From the NCBI GenBank assembly GCA_905182985.1, contig CAJJDN010000138.1, positions 18,146 through 82,145 of the forward strand: a stretch of DNA of 64,000 bases. Reading direction: 5' to 3'. Positions within the stretch are counted from its first letter, which is position 1, and every line of letters starts with the position of its first letter. Shown here piece by piece: positions 36,801 to 48,190 of the stretch. The translations under genes and the position numbers were made by a program. This DNA comes from Paramecium sonneborni (lineage: Eukaryota > Ciliophora > Oligohymenophorea > Peniculida > Parameciidae). Below the pieces are notes generated by a model. The model had not been told where the DNA came from. It saw nothing but the letters and a program-made list of their open reading frames with translations, and ran no database searches.

Positions 36801-37440
36801 TAAAACTTTATAATTCATACTACTATATTTATTGTAATCAATCCATATATCTACATATCCTTTTAAATTTTAGATTATAAATTTTATAAATTTATTTCAT
36901 TGTAAAAACATAAAAATGCTAAATATAACTAAATAATAAGCATTGATTTGAAAGATAAGGCTCTTAAAGGTTATTTCTTCAAAAGCTTCATAAATTCTAA
37001 TCAAAAGTTGAATCTTAAGATTTCCATAATTGCTCTAATTCAGACATGGGTTAATGTATATTCTCGAAATAAATTATGGATTGTGAAATACATGCAAGAG
37101 ATGGTATTATTTAATATGATTTGTGTTTATAAAATTAAAGTAGGGTAACTTTATATTTATTAGGAGCATACATTTAAATTAATAGTAAGATAAAAAATAA
37201 TTAAGGTCACTTAAACTTTAAAGCTCAAATATGAACTCAAATTAAGTTTTAGTAATCAATATTTGAATAATATTTTACTTTATGTCATTAATCTAATTCA
37301 AATTCTATAATCAATTCAATACCAGATAAACTAATGCGATAATACAATTTGGTTATCAAATATTTTGAAACATTTACTTTTATATCAATTATAGTTTATT
37401 TTTTTTAACAAATGTATAATTTTCTTATAAAAACTAATTA
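36801..37440. other. Intergenic interval with uncertain (+) ORF, present twice
   Basis: Between the Atg8/12-like gene and the next gene. A + frame near 36946-37480 without TGA contains DLKDKALKGYFFKSFINS and reads plausibly for about 65 codons, then becomes Leu/Ile/Tyr-rich and unconvincing. There is no ATG at its start. The same stretch occurs again at 37841-38480 because of the duplication. It may be chance or a decayed exon. Confidence 0.25.
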
Positions 37441-37515
37441 ATGGATCATTTCAATATTAGTTCTGCTGATTTAGATTAATTATACTTTGGAATCAAATAA
37501 AAACTTATTGGAAAA
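37441..37515 (+). pseudogene. Truncated first copy of the 38481 gene
   Basis: The first 25 codons of the gene that starts at 38481 occur here and are cut by the N at 37516. Probably a product of the misassembly rather than a real gene fragment. Confidence 0.85.
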
Positions 37516-37516
37516 N

Positions 37517-37840
37517 TATTTGAATATAATAGTTAGACCCATTTTATTACACATTAGCTCTACATCTAAATTGTAATTTCAAGATGGATCCAAAATTAAA
37601 AAATATTTAATGAGCAAATCTGATCATTTTTACCATTTCCTTTAAATTATAAGAGAAACATTGCATGTAAAGAAATAAGAAGGTTTATATTTATTTATTA
37701 ATAATTCTGGTTTGATTTAAGCAGGTACATTTCAATTATATTTTTAAGAGAGTTAAGTGTGTGAAGTTTATAATAAATTTAAAAGTCTTGATGGTTTCCT
37801 TAGAATTCAATTAACAGAATATTAATCATTTGGATAATGA
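37517..37840 (+). pseudogene. 5'-truncated second copy of the Atg8/12-like gene
   Basis: Identical to 36477-36800 but lacking the first 20 codons, including the start and the EKYPDR element. It begins directly after the N at 37516. Explained by the same misassembly. Confidence 0.85.
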
Positions 37841-38480
37841 TAAAACTTTATAATTCATACTACTATATTTATTGTAATCAATCCATATATCTACATATCC
37901 TTTTAAATTTTAGATTATAAATTTTATAAATTTATTTCATTGTAAAAACATAAAAATGCTAAATATAACTAAATAATAAGCATTGATTTGAAAGATAAGG
38001 CTCTTAAAGGTTATTTCTTCAAAAGCTTCATAAATTCTAATCAAAAGTTGAATCTTAAGATTTCCATAATTGCTCTAATTCAGACATGGGTTAATGTATA
38101 TTCTCGAAATAAATTATGGATTGTGAAATACATGCAAGAGATGGTATTATTTAATATGATTTGTGTTTATAAAATTAAAGTAGGGTAACTTTATATTTAT
38201 TAGGAGCATACATTTAAATTAATAGTAAGATAAAAAATAATTAAGGTCACTTAAACTTTAAAGCTCAAATATGAACTCAAATTAAGTTTTAGTAATCAAT
38301 ATTTGAATAATATTTTACTTTATGTCATTAATCTAATTCAAATTCTATAATCAATTCAATACCAGATAAACTAATGCGATAATACAATTTGGTTATCAAA
38401 TATTTTGAAACATTTACTTTTATATCAATTATAGTTTATTTTTTTTAACAAATGTATAATTTTCTTATAAAAACTAATTA

Positions 38481-39737
38481 ATGGATCATTTCAATATTAG
38501 TTCTGCTGATTTAGATTAATTATACTTTGGAATCAAATAAAAACTTATTGGAAAAGAAGATACCCTTAAATATCTGACATTGAAACTAATAGAAAAATAG
38601 AAAAGAACAAATTATTAAGAAGTTGATAAGAAGTATTAATTGAATTAAATTTAGATTGTTAGATAAATTTTCTAATAGACTATTAGAATTAGTGGAGAAA
38701 TGTAAATCTTAAGATTAATTGGATAATTTAATAACTATTTAAAAGAAGTTAAATACAATGAGTTTCATTAGATTTCTTGAAATGTTGAATACAACAATTG
38801 ATTTTAAAACAAATGAATTAGTAAATTAACAAAATAAATAAACCTAAGGATGGTAAACCAATAACAAATAAAATAAGAATCTGTTTTAATTTTATGAAGA
38901 TCAATTTTGGAAATTATATGGTCTTCTTTCATTGAATGAGTAATAAATATTGATATCATAAGAGATCACATTGATAACATGATATTATATTACTAATCAA
39001 AATAAGATAATATAGAGAGACTCTTCAAAATTAATATGGAGCGAAATAAATAATTTGATTACCTATCACAATTAAAAGCACCTCTATCTGTAGATCCAAT
39101 TCATAAAAATCACAAAATTCCTGTCTCATATTTAAATAGAACAATAGAACCATCTCGACATAGTAGAAACAATAGAATTCGTGAAGCTTTAACTTCTAAT
39201 CTTAAATTAAGCAATTAAACTGTTCTAACTAGAAGTCCAAAAAAGTAATCAAGAACAACATCAAAAGATGTTCATTCTGAAAATGAATAAATTGTCTCAT
39301 AATTATTAGATAGAAGATCTAAATTGAATTCACATGATAAATAGAATAGTTTCTATTTATTCTGTGAATCTAATGTTAAGGATAGAATATTAAATTCAGT
39401 TAATTTATAGTTGAATTCATAACCACAGTAAAGCTCTTTAGATCTAAGAGTTTGTGCTTAAAAGAAAATAAGCTCAATAGATTTAAATTGTATTTATTTA
39501 TTTATGACTTTTATAGAATCATTTAATTTATATTTAACTTAATCTGAATCTGTTACTCCAAAAAAGTAATAACAGAAACATAGATTCATTTAAAATTTAA
39601 ATCAAACATTCTATTAATAATTGTTCCCTGCATACAAAACTAAAATTAGAGGATTAGGAGTTATGAGAAATCATTTATTTAATGAATCCAAAGCATTAAA
39701 TCGTCTTAACATCACTATTAGTAATTGTAAAGTATGA
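38481..39737 (+). CDS. Uncharacterised Ser/Asn/Gln-rich protein
   Basis: About 403 residues after introns of 22 and 23 nt; a third possible 27-nt intron, a multiple of three, would give 394. The N-terminal 170 residues are helical, with coiled-coil segments (GKEDTLKYLTLKLIEKQKR and LLDKFSNRLLELVEKCKSQ) and FYEDQFWKLYGLLSLN. The rest is Ser/Asn/Lys-rich and likely disordered, with repeated short TPKKQ and SPKKQ motifs that could be kinase sites. It ends RLNITISNCKV. No family recognised. The 5' end lies in the duplicated region, and this copy is the complete one. Confidence 0.7.
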
Positions 39738-39830
39738 ATTCTATTATTACTCTAAAATATTGTGACACATAATCACACTGATTGAATAATTGTTTAATAG
39801 TAAATAATATTAATTATAATTTTTCTAAAT

Positions 39831-40815
39831 ATGATTATCGAGTTCATTGCATTTATTTTCAGAATTACTCAAAATATATTCGAATTCCTAGGAATAACAC
39901 CTTTGATATTATTCTTAGTCAAGAAAAGCTTATGCTATGGATTCTTTTCAATAGTGGCATTTACTCTCATTTTAATACCATATTTTTCTTACATTCCTTA
40001 GATGAATCAAAAAGTACAAATTTAATATCATTTGATAAATGGCAAATATTATGGATTTGTATTTGATAATTCATTTAAAAATATATGCTAAATTACTAAT
40101 TCAGATATCATATTAGAATTTTAGTCTTCCACCTTGAAGTTCTAAAAAAATTTCATATGTGAATCTATTGTATTTGAAGGAAACAACGAAATTTAATTTT
40201 AAGATGAATACTATGAAATTCAATTCAATATTGATGCAAATTATTTAATGCCAAATTAAAAAACAATTGTAGAATTAACATCATATCTAATAACTGATGA
40301 TAATAATAAAAATTTTAAATAACAAAATTTAATCAAATTAGGAGAACAATATCACTTAGTAATAATATAATATATTATAAATAGTCAATATTTAAATTTC
40401 TTCCATTTAGAATTGTTATTAAAGTGTTAAAGAAATTATCTGAAATTTTAGATTTGCATGATAGTTATTCTAAAACAGGAGAAATCAAATTATTTACTCA
40501 TATCCCAAATTAAAATATTAAAATCAAAGCAATAATATTAGAAATGATAGCTTATGAGTAATTACATCTATTTAATAAGAGCCGCATAGTTTAGTTCAGA
40601 AATTAGTTTTGTTCCTTATCTATCTGGCATAAGATATTATTCTTATTATTATTTCTTTTCAACACTTGCTTTAGGAACTTTCCTACTCACATTTCTTTTT
40701 ATTATTTTTTGGGAAGTAAATATATTAAACTTAAAATTAGATTGTCTTAAATATTAATCTTTGGGTTTTTATTTCAGGTATATTAAAATCCTTCCATGTT
40801 CCTAACAGAGAATGA
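39831..40815 (+). CDS. Seipin (ER lipid-droplet assembly protein)
   Basis: 303 residues after three introns (40359-40384, 40558-40579, 40716-40740). A hydrophobic N-terminal region (about 20-55, including GFFSIVAFTLILIPYFSYIP) is the first membrane segment. A beta-rich lumenal domain follows with FDNSF...YEIQFNIDANYLMPNQ...IVELTSYL, then FLPFRIVIKVLKK. The closing part, AAQFSSEISFVPYLSGIRYYSYYYFFSTLALGTFLLTFLFIIFWE, matches the seipin hallmark (lumenal strand, then 'LSGxRYxxYxxxxxSxxxG' leading into the second membrane helix). Seipin forms rings at ER-lipid-droplet contacts. Removing the second intron is needed to bring this motif into frame. Similarity is by recognition of pattern, not by search. 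Confidence 0.82.
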
Positions 40816-40948
40816 ATTATTTGTTGTATATATTATATTTAAATAATTTTTATAAAAAAAAGTAAATTAACGATTTACAAAGCCATTTCTATTTGACGTA
40901 TTAACACAATTGTTCATATTTTATTATTTATTTCATTAATAAACAAAG

Positions 40949-41271
40949 ATGGAATGTTGTTACATTTTATGTCCTTCTTGCTAAGTTAGTGTCGGCTTTT
41001 TGAATTGTTGTACTTGCCATAAGTATTTTGTATTATCATAATGCAATGGTTTGCCTGTTACTTGCCCCATTTGTGTGAATGTAAATATATAAGACTAATA
41101 TCATTTTAGATAAGATTAGATACTTATTATCAAAGTGATGAAGATGTTGAGTTACATAGCTAGTGTTACAGAAATTCAAAAAGAATGTTTTATCATTGTC
41201 AGTGTTGCAATGGTTATTTTTGCAAATGCGTGTAAGACATTTCCATTAAATTTTAAGAGAAAAGCAACTGA
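40949..41271 (+). CDS. Tiny cysteine-rich zinc-binding-type protein
   Basis: 97 residues after one 29-nt intron (41081-41109). It has about 17 cysteines in pairs: MECCYILCPSC, NCCTCHKYF, TCPIC, then after the intron QCYRNSKRMFYHCQCCNG, YFCKC. The pairs could bind two or more zinc ions, as in RING-like or treble-clef folds, but the spacing matches no family I know. There is no signal peptide. Cysteines on both sides of the intron support it being one protein. Confidence 0.7.
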
Positions 41272-41825
41272 AAAAATAAATTGCTTTAACTCCTTGTCCT
41301 TTGCCCAAGAGAAAAGCTTAAAAAGTTTGAAATTAACAGTTTAAAACTTTTGATCTCTACTTTTTTTGTTTGCATGTATCAAATATTAATATGAAATTTT
41401 GATATCACTATTATAACAATCACCAAAATTTTAATTTTTTGGTTTCTTTAGAGCATACTTGCAAGAAAAACAATGCTCAGTCATTTTAAAAAAATAATAT
41501 TTTATTAACTTCATACGTAATGTAATAAATCACAATTTTTTTAAATTAATTTTACATATTTTATTGTAACAAATTAAAATTGGGCTCTTACTTTTTTTGC
41601 AAAACTCATTACAAATATTAGAGGTTAATAGACGAAATTTATAGAGCCATTACATAAGATAAAAGTTTTTCCTTTAAATATTTGAATTAATTATAATATA
41701 ATATAAATAAAATTTATATATAAAAAAACTCAAATGGTTTTAAATTCTTAGTTAATATGCTAAACAATTATTGACTAATAAGGATTTTAATATATGAATT
41801 AATTGTGTAATTTTATAATATTTTA
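41272..41825. other. Intergenic AT-rich region
   Basis: About 550 bp between convergent genes. I see no coding frame or RNA gene. Confidence 0.5.
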
Positions 41826-43514
41826 TCAAACTTTGGATTTCACAGTAGTATTTTCTTTAGTTAAATCTGCTTATATTTATCTCACTCTTTATGAACGCCC
41901 TTTTGGATTAACAGTCTAAACTATTAAAATATAAATTAGAGAATAATACTTCTAGTTCTAGGAGATAACTATCTATCAGTTAATATTTAAGTTGGAGTAG
42001 TTGAATCTTCATTTGTTTAGATCTAATCCATTAAATAAATAATATTACAATTTTAGCTGGACAATTGAATTATTCTATATTATAGGTAACATCATCACTA
42101 ATTTATCTGCATGATAAATTTTATTAATCAGGGTTTCTTGTTGAATTAAGCATATCAGTTAAATTAAAATTTATAGAATCTGTTTCACTTTTATGTATTG
42201 AAGATGGTTATACTTTAATTTTACCAATATGACCTTAACTTAAAGTATTCTTAAATAATTAAATAATTTACTTTAAAATGACCTTTTTATCGAGATGAAT
42301 TAAAATCATTAGAAAAATTATTTTTTTTATGCTTAATTTATTGAGGAGTCATATTTTAAATTTCTTAAAGATTAATTTAACTAAGAGCATTTTCATAAAA
42401 TTAGTTTTAGCTTTTTTATCTTGTAAGTTGAGTTTATATAGTTTTTAATTATTATTCTTTTTTGAGAGATTCTTCAATTAGGAGAGACTATTTTCTTTAA
42501 AAATCATTCTTCAATTTGAGAGCAACAACTTAACATTGTTCTGCTATTTTTTTTTCATTATGAAACTTTTTTGTTAATTCAGTCTTTTATTAAACTAATT
42601 TGGTTTCTTTATCATTCAATTACTGATTCAATATTTTAAGTTAAGAATCCAATTTATAATTAATCTCTCTACATTAGTTATAGATTAAACTAATTACTTT
42701 TATTCTAATAGTTGTTTTTCCAAAATTATTTTATCTTGCTCAATTTGAGAAAGCTTAGCTATTTACAATTATTCTCTTTATTGGGTCATTATCTAATATT
42801 GATTATTCTAAATCATTGTGTCATTATGAGCTTTATTTAAATCAGCAATTTATTGCATTAAGCTTCTTTACTAATTTATATCTAAAATTTACTGCTGAAT
42901 CATGAGCATTATTAGATTCTTAAATAGCTTTTTATAAAATGCCTTTATCCTTAGATTCACAATCCAATTAATAGGTAAGTTCTTTGAGTTTAAATTTCAA
43001 ACAATTGAAGTCCTATTGAATAAGATGAAATAATTATACATATTCAAAAATAGATTTCTAATTACTAAGGGCATCAGCAAATTCATGAGCAAGTCCTTCT
43101 TTTTCGATTTCATGTTACTTTTTGATTTGACACAATTAAAATTGGAATTCAATACAATATATACATTTTCTAAATGAACTTAATATTTACTTTTCTACAT
43201 CCTCTTAATAATCTAATTATAATTGCTTATAATCATTTTACAATTAAAGAAACTCTTGACATTTCTTACGATGCTGAAAAATAGTAGTTGAATCTTACTT
43301 CATATTCAAGGATTGTAATTTTTTCTTAAAGTGTAGTTTTGAGATTAGATAATTCTTTTTCATGCAGTTAATTTAATAAATGTATTTCTTTGCCCTTATC
43401 TTGATTTGCTATATCATTCATGGCATACATTAAGGATTCATTAAGTCTCTTAAGATTAATTTCCCTATCTAGAGCTTCTTTAAGCTACATCTCTAATAAA
43501 ATAGATTTATTCAT
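41826..43514 (-). CDS. Long coiled-coil protein
   Basis: Up to 511 residues after six introns (25, 22, 29, 22, 26 and 29 nt); two further possible introns, multiples of three, could reduce this to about 495. Residues 1-390 are almost continuous coiled coil, rich in Gln, Glu, Lys and Leu, starting MNKSILLEMQLKEALDREIN. The tail is Ser/Thr/Gln-rich, with SPRTR, and ends ENTTVKSKV. Such proteins in ciliates are often centriolar, ciliary or cytoskeletal; nothing specific is shown here. The final intron is needed to reach the TGA at 41826-41828 rather than an earlier one. Confidence 0.7.
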
Positions 43515-43727
43515 TAACTGTTTATGTGATTATTATATATATATATAAATAATACTGTCTAGAAATAATAATATACTATGAATCTAATAATAAAATATGG
43601 TTAAATTTGATTAAGAAAGAATGTATTCATAATAAAATTCTAATAAAAATAGTAATATGTGATACGTGCTATGCTTTTATTAAAAATTATATTAAAAATG
43701 TAATTTGGTTAAAATACAAAATAGTTT

Positions 43728-45570
43728 ATGACTCCTGAAATGATGAAATCAATGTCTCAAATGTGTGCAAATATGAGTGATGATTAATTAAGATAGTATG
43801 CTTAAATGGCAGGAATGGGAAATGTAGATCCATCATTTTTGAGGTAATAAATGGGTTAAGTAAAAAATATGAGAGATGAGGATTTATAGAGATAAGTTAA
43901 TTAAGTATATTTATTTAACATTCATCTTAGACTCGTCCTGAAGATATAGAAAGAGCAAAATAAAGAGTTTAAGCATAATAATAATAATAGTAATAATAAT
44001 AGCAATAGTAATAAAAACCTTAGAGTGATCAATTCCCCATTATTAACAAATTAAAAAATTAAGGAAATGATGCATTTAAATCTTAAGAATATGAAAAAGC
44101 TGCATCAAAATATTATGAAGCTATTTCTGAAATTGAAGAATTATGGGAAAATAATACTTATTTAAAAAATGACACTTAAAAAAAATAAGAATTAAAATTA
44201 TTAGAACATTCTTGTAGATTAAATTATTGCAATGTTAAAGCAAAACAATAATAATTTGATGTTGTTTTACGTTAAGCTAAAAAAGTATTAGAAGATGATG
44301 ATTAAAATGGAAAAGCTAATTTTAGAATGGGTTAAGCACTCTTTGAAACAAAAAGATATTAAGAAGCATTAGGATATTTAGAAATAGCAACTAAAAAATT
44401 ACCAAATGATGATACAGTTCTATTAATGTATAAATAAACTAAAGAATAATTGAATAATATAGATGTTTAATTACCATAAAATTAATAAAATGAAACAAAT
44501 TCTTAAGAATAGGAATAGAAAATTGAATAAACATAAAATGTATAATAAGAAGAAAAACTTAATTAAAATGAATAGGTCTAATAATAGGTCCCATAGGTCT
44601 AATAAAATTAAAAAGATAATTAAGAAAATTAAGAAAAATAGGATTAAGAAAATGAATAAAAAAAACCAAAAATTAAATTAACTTCGGTTGATACAAGTAG
44701 TGAAGAATTTTAAAATTTCAAATAAAAAATGTAATCTAATAAAGAAGATGGTATAATAGTAGATGAAAACATATCAAATTCTAAAGATTTAACTAATAAG
44801 TCTGCTCCTAAAAAAACAGAAACATAGAATTCTAATAAAATTACAGAAGATTCATAATTTCAATAATAATTTGATTAATTTAAAAATATGGTAATAATTA
44901 TTAGATGTATTAATTATAGTCTCCTGAATAGTTAAATTATATGACAAATACTTTGAAAACAATGGATAAAGGATTTTTAAAATAAATGATGAAATAATAA
45001 AGTGGTGTAGAGATGTCTGACTAATAAATAGAAATGATGTAAACTATGATGACACCTGAAATGTTGTTATAGATGAAAAATATAGATCCAGCAATTTTAA
45101 AATAATAAAAATAATAATAATAATAATAATAATAGTAATCTAATTAATTCGATTAATCTACATAATCTAATTAATCCAATTAATCTGTATCATAACAATA
45201 AAATAATTCAAATGGATCTTAAAATCCAACAACAGCTACTCAATAAATGCCCTAAAATTTATCAGGTTTAGCTTAAAATCCTTAAATGCTTGAAATGGTT
45301 ATTGACCAATTAAAAAATAATCCATAAATGTTAAAAATGATGGCTCCAGCATTTGGTGGCAATAATGCAATTACATAATATATTGATTCTGCAAGGTGAA
45401 ATTTGATATTTTATAGTTTTAGTCCTGAGTAATTATAGAAAGTGGTTGGTAGATTAGCGATATTCTTAAAGTTTATTCTAATGGTGTATAGAGCATGGTT
45501 AATGGTTAAAAATTAATGGAAATTTATTTTGGGATTCCTCTTGGCGTACTTATATTTTAAATTATTTTGA
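43728..45570 (+). CDS. TPR co-chaperone-like protein with C-terminal membrane anchor (OEP61-like)
   Basis: About 588 residues after introns 43905-43930, 44891-44919 and 45396-45416 (or to 45422). The start, MTPEMMKSMSQMCANMSDDQLRQYAQMAGMGNVDP, is a Met-rich motif also found at the N-terminus of plant OEP61-type proteins. A Gln run and a three-repeat TPR domain follow (about 85-250: KLKNQGNDAFKSQEYEKAA...ANFRMGQALFETKRYQEALGYLEIATKKLP), the kind that clamps the Hsp70/Hsp90 C-terminus. A long Gln/Lys-rich linker, two more Met-rich motifs and a C-terminal hydrophobic helix (WKFILGFLLAYLYFKLF) end it. It may receive chaperone-bound precursors at a membrane. Which membrane is unknown. Confidence 0.8.
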
Positions 45571-45605
45571 ATTGTAAAGAATAAGTTATTAAATTATATT
45601 TATTA

Positions 45606-46949
45606 ATGGACCCACCTATAGGGAAGGATCTCACAAATTCAGTTATTGGAAAGGTTTATAAGTTAACAAAGAGAATAGGAAGTGGAGCTTTTGGAGAAAT
45701 TTATCAAGTAACAAAAGGAAAAGAAGAATATGCAATGAAATTAGAAAAGAGCGATACTAAATTTCCTCAATTGTTTTTTGAAGCCAAGCTTTATACTTAT
45801 TTATAAGGTTCTGATAATAATGATAAAGGTACTTTAAAAGTTAATTAAAAGTTAGGAATCCCTAGAATATATGCTTAAGGAACAGACGGTGATTATAATT
45901 ACATCGTCATAGATTTGTTAGGTCAAAGTCTCGAAGACCTTTTCAATAAGCATAATAAAAAACTATCTTTAAAAACTGTAAGTAGCTTTTATTTATTCTT
46001 AGGTATTGATGCTTGGTGAATAAATGATTTAACGAATTGAATATATTCATTTAAATAAATTCATTCATAGAGATATTAAGCCAGACAATTTCCTTATTGG
46101 ATAAGGATAAAAGGCAGTCAGAATATATCTATTAGATTTTGGATTAGCTAAACGTTATTAAACAAAAGAAGGTCACATACCATATAAAGAAGGAAAAAGT
46201 CTTACTGGAACTGCCAGATATGCATCTATCAATACTCATTTAGGAATCGAATAATCTAGAAGAGATGATCTTGAATCTCTTGGCTATGTCTTAATGTATT
46301 TATTAAGAGGTTAGCTTCCTTGGCAAAATATGAAAGCTAATAATCAAAAAGATAAATATCAAAGAATTATGGAAAAAAAATTAGAAACTTCATCTGATGT
46401 CTTATGTAAAGGCTTTCCTATTGAAATGAGTTAATATTTAAATTACTGCAAAAATTTAAAATTTGAAGAAAAACCTGATTATCAATACCTAAAAGGTTTA
46501 TTTAAAGTATGTTTTATTTCAATATATTTTAGGATGCTTTTTAAAGAATTGGTTATGAACTAGATTATAAGTATGATTGGATTAAGGATGAAAATGTAAT
46601 AAGAACTTAATAAGTTTTAATGAGTGCTGAAAAACAATAGTTACATTAACAATTAATTATGACATAGCCATTACATTAATAACCTCCAATATTACCAAAA
46701 GGAGCTTTGAACCCAATCGATTCAGAGAAAAAACTCTCATTTGCAAACAACTAATTAAATACTTAACAATTCATGGTACAAAGAAAAACATTATAGCAAA
46801 ATTAAGTTAATAAAATTTCATCAGTTGAAAAGAAAAGAACGATTTCTTAAATTAGAAAACAGATTTCATAAAAAGATGTCTTAAAGCCAGTTACATAAGT
46901 ATTAGCACCAAAGATAGTCACTACTAAGGAACCTCACAGAAAATATTGA
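45606..46949 (+). CDS. Casein kinase 1 family protein kinase
   Basis: 430 residues after two introns (45978-46002, 46507-46532). Gly loop [13 protein letters not shown] at about residue 24, then EEYAMKLE, hinge region [13 protein letters not shown], catalytic loop [10 protein letters not shown] near residue 144, [10 protein letters not shown], and the CK1-specific activation segment [49 protein letters not shown] replaces the usual APE motif and is diagnostic of CK1. The C-terminal 130 residues are Gln/Lys-rich and probably regulatory. CK1 kinases phosphorylate primed or acidic sites. Ciliates carry many CK1 paralogues. Confidence 0.96.
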
Positions 46950-47016
46950 TATTCTTAAATTTTAAACATATTTTAATATTTAATTCTCAATAAATATAAA
47001 TTACCCGCTCATTTAG

Positions 47017-48167
47017 ATGTAAAACAGAACTCTGAATTAGTTTAACAAAAATTCATCAGCAATGCAGGTTGAAGAACCTATAGTCAAACCTATGTTACCA
47101 TGGGTTGAAAAATAGTATGAACAGTTTGTATAATATTAAAGTCGTCCAAACAAAATAGAGGATCTTGCATATTAAGAAGAAGTGGTTTAGAGTTTATAAG
47201 GAGTCTTAAAAACTGGAAATTTACCTCATCTTTTATTACATGGTCCTCCAGGAACAGGGAAAACATCCACAATAATAGCATTAGCTAAGTAATTATTCGG
47301 ACCAGATTTTTGGAGATTAAGAGTTTTAGAATTAAATGCTTCAGATGATAGAGGAATAAATGTTGTAAGAAATAAAGTCAAAAAATTTGCAGAATAAATA
47401 GTTGCTAAAAACCCAAACTCTGGATTTATATGTCCAAATTATAAAATAATAATACTTGATGAAGCTGATTCAATGACCAATGATGCTTAAAGTGCTCTCA
47501 GAAGAATTATAGAAGATTATGCTTCAACAACTAGATTTTGTATTATTTGTAATTATATCACAAAAGTAAATAAGTAATATCTATTAGATTATTGAACCTT
47601 TGGTTTCAAGATGTGTTAAATATCGATTTAAATCTATTCCTGAAAATGAATAAATAGAGCGACTGAAGCATGTGGCTTAATAAGAATCAGTCTAATATAA
47701 TATGGAAGCATTAAAATAATTAGTACTTGTTTCAGGAGGTGATCTTAGAAAAAGTGTGAATATGTTATAAAGTTCATCTACTTTATATGAGAAGAATATA
47801 AATAAAAAAGCTATCAATGAAATATCAGGAGTAAATCTAAATATAATATTATAGTTCATACCAGATGAATAGATAGATGATCTAATTTCTGTAATTTAGA
47901 CTAATAGTCTTAGAAGTGTTCAAGCAGAGTGTACCAGAGTTATTTAATAAGGTTTCAATATAGAATAGCTAGTAATTTCTATAATTAAAATAGATTTTAT
48001 AATTTTTGGAAGTTGTGCTATAATCAAAAGAAATTAAAGAAAAACATAAGGCTAAGATTATGGAAATTGCAGCCAGCACTGAGAAATGTTTGATTGAAGG
48101 ATCAGCAGAGGATTTATAAATATTTAATTTAATGGCTTAGTGTTAACGTGTTATAAATGAAAATTGA
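47017..48167 (+). CDS. Replication factor C small subunit (RFC4/Rfc2-type)
   Basis: 368 residues after two 22-nt introns (47566-47587, 47972-47993). Clamp-loader motifs: Walker [13 protein letters not shown] at about residues 73-84, [14 protein letters not shown], Walker [13 protein letters not shown] near 145, [21 protein letters not shown], then after intron 1 [14 protein letters not shown] (the SRC arginine finger), and [12 protein letters not shown]. These fit the eukaryotic RFC small subunits that load PCNA; closeness to human RFC4 is judged from memory ([27 protein letters not shown]). The start was placed at 47017, with an alternative in-frame ATG at 47062. Confidence 0.94.
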
Positions 48168-48190
48168 TTAATTAATTTTATATATTCATA

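Larger units (their letters stand above)
36477..38555. repeat. Exact 1,039-bp direct repeat split by a single N (probable assembly artefact)
   Basis: 36477-37515 is repeated base for base, as far as I could compare, at 37517-38555, with one N at 37516 between the copies. The first copy begins inside the Atg8/12-like gene, and the second ends inside the gene at 38481, where unique sequence resumes with the G expected at the N position. A perfect tandem copy joined by an N is what results when two overlapping contig ends are abutted without merging. Collapsing it would give one intact gene on each side and no duplicated sequence. Confidence 0.93.

Noticed and set aside
36477..38555. A real local gene duplication
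   Set aside because: The copies appear identical and are separated by one N, and each breaks a gene at its boundary; an unmerged contig overlap is far simpler.
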